In this document: positions 4,919-5,505 of the stretch, piece after piece
Layout: each line of letters opens with the position of its first letter
Numbering within the stretch: the first letter of the stretch is position 1
Source: an uncultured Clostridia bacterium
GTDB lineage: Bacteria; Bacillota_A; Clostridia; Oscillospirales; Oscillospiraceae
Assembly (NCBI GenBank): GCA_946408145.1
Contig: CAMJQX010000116.1
Span: 1-5,505 of the forward strand
Reading direction: 5' to 3'
Length of the DNA: 5,505 nucleotides
Program-made: the position numbers and the translations under genes
Notes under the pieces: model-generated
What the model was told of the DNA's origin: nothing
Databases searched by the model: none
What the model saw: only the letters and a program-made list of their open reading frames with translations

Positions 4919-5505
4919 ATGAAGATCACATGGTGCGGACATTCCTGCTTCCTGGTGGAGACCCGGGAGGGCTCGGCGGTGCTCGACCCCTATGCGCCCG
5001 GAAGCGTCCCCGGCCTGAGCCTGCCCGCGCTCACGGCGGATCTCGCGCTCTGCAGCCACGGGCATCGGGATCACGGCTATGCCGAGGGCGTGCGCCTGAG
5101 CGGGAAAAAGCCCGCGTTCACCGTGAAAACGATCCACAGCTTCCACGACGACAGGGGCGGCAGCCTGCGCGGAGAGAATACCATTCACGTGATCGAGGCG
5201 GAGGGACTGCGGATCGCCCACCTCGGCGATCTCGGCCACCCGCTCTCTGCGGAGCAGCTGGCGGCGCTCGGCGCGCCGGACGTGCTGCTGATCCCGGTGG
5301 GCGGACACTATACCATTGGAGCGGAGACGGCGGCGGCGCTGGCAAAGGCCGTCGGCGCGCGCATCACCGTGCCCATGCACTACCGCGGCGAAGGCTTCGG
5401 CTACGACGTGATCGAGCCGGTGGAGGATTTCACCGCGCGAATGGACAAGGTGCGCTTCTCCGACAGCAGCAGCTTCGACCCCGCGCGGGAGGCGGAGGGC
5501 GTGCT
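4919..5505 (+). CDS. MBL-fold metal-dependent hydrolase, UlaG-like (partial, 3' end missing)
   Basis: The gene starts at the ATG at 4919, with AAGGAGG (4905-4911) at 7-nt spacing, and runs open through the end of the window (195 codons seen). It opens with MKITWCGHSCFLVE, typical of the Lactamase_B_3/UlaG-like branch. Metal-binding residues are in the usual order: SHGHRDH at 46-52 (His47, His49, Asp51, His52), His76 in FHDD, Asp104 in LGDLGH, His130 in VGGHYT and His154 in VPMHY. This makes it a probable zinc- or manganese-dependent hydrolase of the cytoplasm; no signal peptide is present. The family is usually about 210-230 aa, so only a short tail should be missing. The substrate cannot be told; relatives act on phosphodiester or lactone bonds. 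It is transcribed away from the carboxypeptidase operon. Confidence 0.9.
   Translation, partial: MKITWCGHSCFLVETREGSAVLDPYAPGSVPGLSLPALTADLALCSHGHRDHGYAEGVRLSGKKPAFTVKTIHSFHDDRGGSLRGENTIHVIEAEGLRIAHLGDLGHPLSAEQLAALGAPDVLLIPVGGHYTIGAETAAALAKAVGARITVPMHYRGEGFGYDVIEPVEDFTARMDKVRFSDSSSFDPAREAEGV

Overview
The window looks like chromosomal DNA from a GC-rich anaerobic Firmicute, most likely a gut clostridium of the Oscillospiraceae/Ruminococcaceae type. The grounds are the rRNA sequence style, strong AGGAGG-type ribosome sites, sigma-A promoters with extended -10 elements, a rubrerythrin, a clostridial-type galactokinase and VanY-like wall peptidases. The lineage is an inference; no database comparison was possible.

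Layout: positions 1-317 are the end of an rRNA operon: the 23S 3' end, a short spacer, 5S rRNA and a textbook intrinsic terminator, with no tRNA gene after it. Next on the + strand comes a small membrane-anchored zinc-ribbon protein (453-683) with its own promoter, then rubrerythrin (873-1412) with promoter and terminator. After a 209-nt regulatory-looking gap comes a galactokinase-like GHMP kinase (1674-2753). Each appears to be its own transcription unit.

From 2834 the direction flips. A bidirectional terminator separates the kinase from a convergent two-gene minus-strand operon. The promoter-proximal gene (4774-3863) encodes a membrane-anchored VanY/M15-type D-Ala-D-Ala carboxypeptidase with all expected catalytic residues. 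Three bases further on, a translationally coupled paralogue (3859-2873) encodes a putative lipoprotein with the same fold signature, in which the catalytic ExWH motif reads CPCH. A divergent promoter region (4775-4918) with a perfect TTGCGCGCAA palindrome links this operon to a + strand metallo-beta-lactamase-fold hydrolase (4919 onward) that runs off the window.

Two points deserve most attention. One is the carboxypeptidase and its apparently catalytically altered, cysteine-rich paralogue in one operon. The other is the galactokinase-like protein, in which the usual catalytic-base aspartate is serine. The remaining genes are ordinary housekeeping or oxidative-stress genes.
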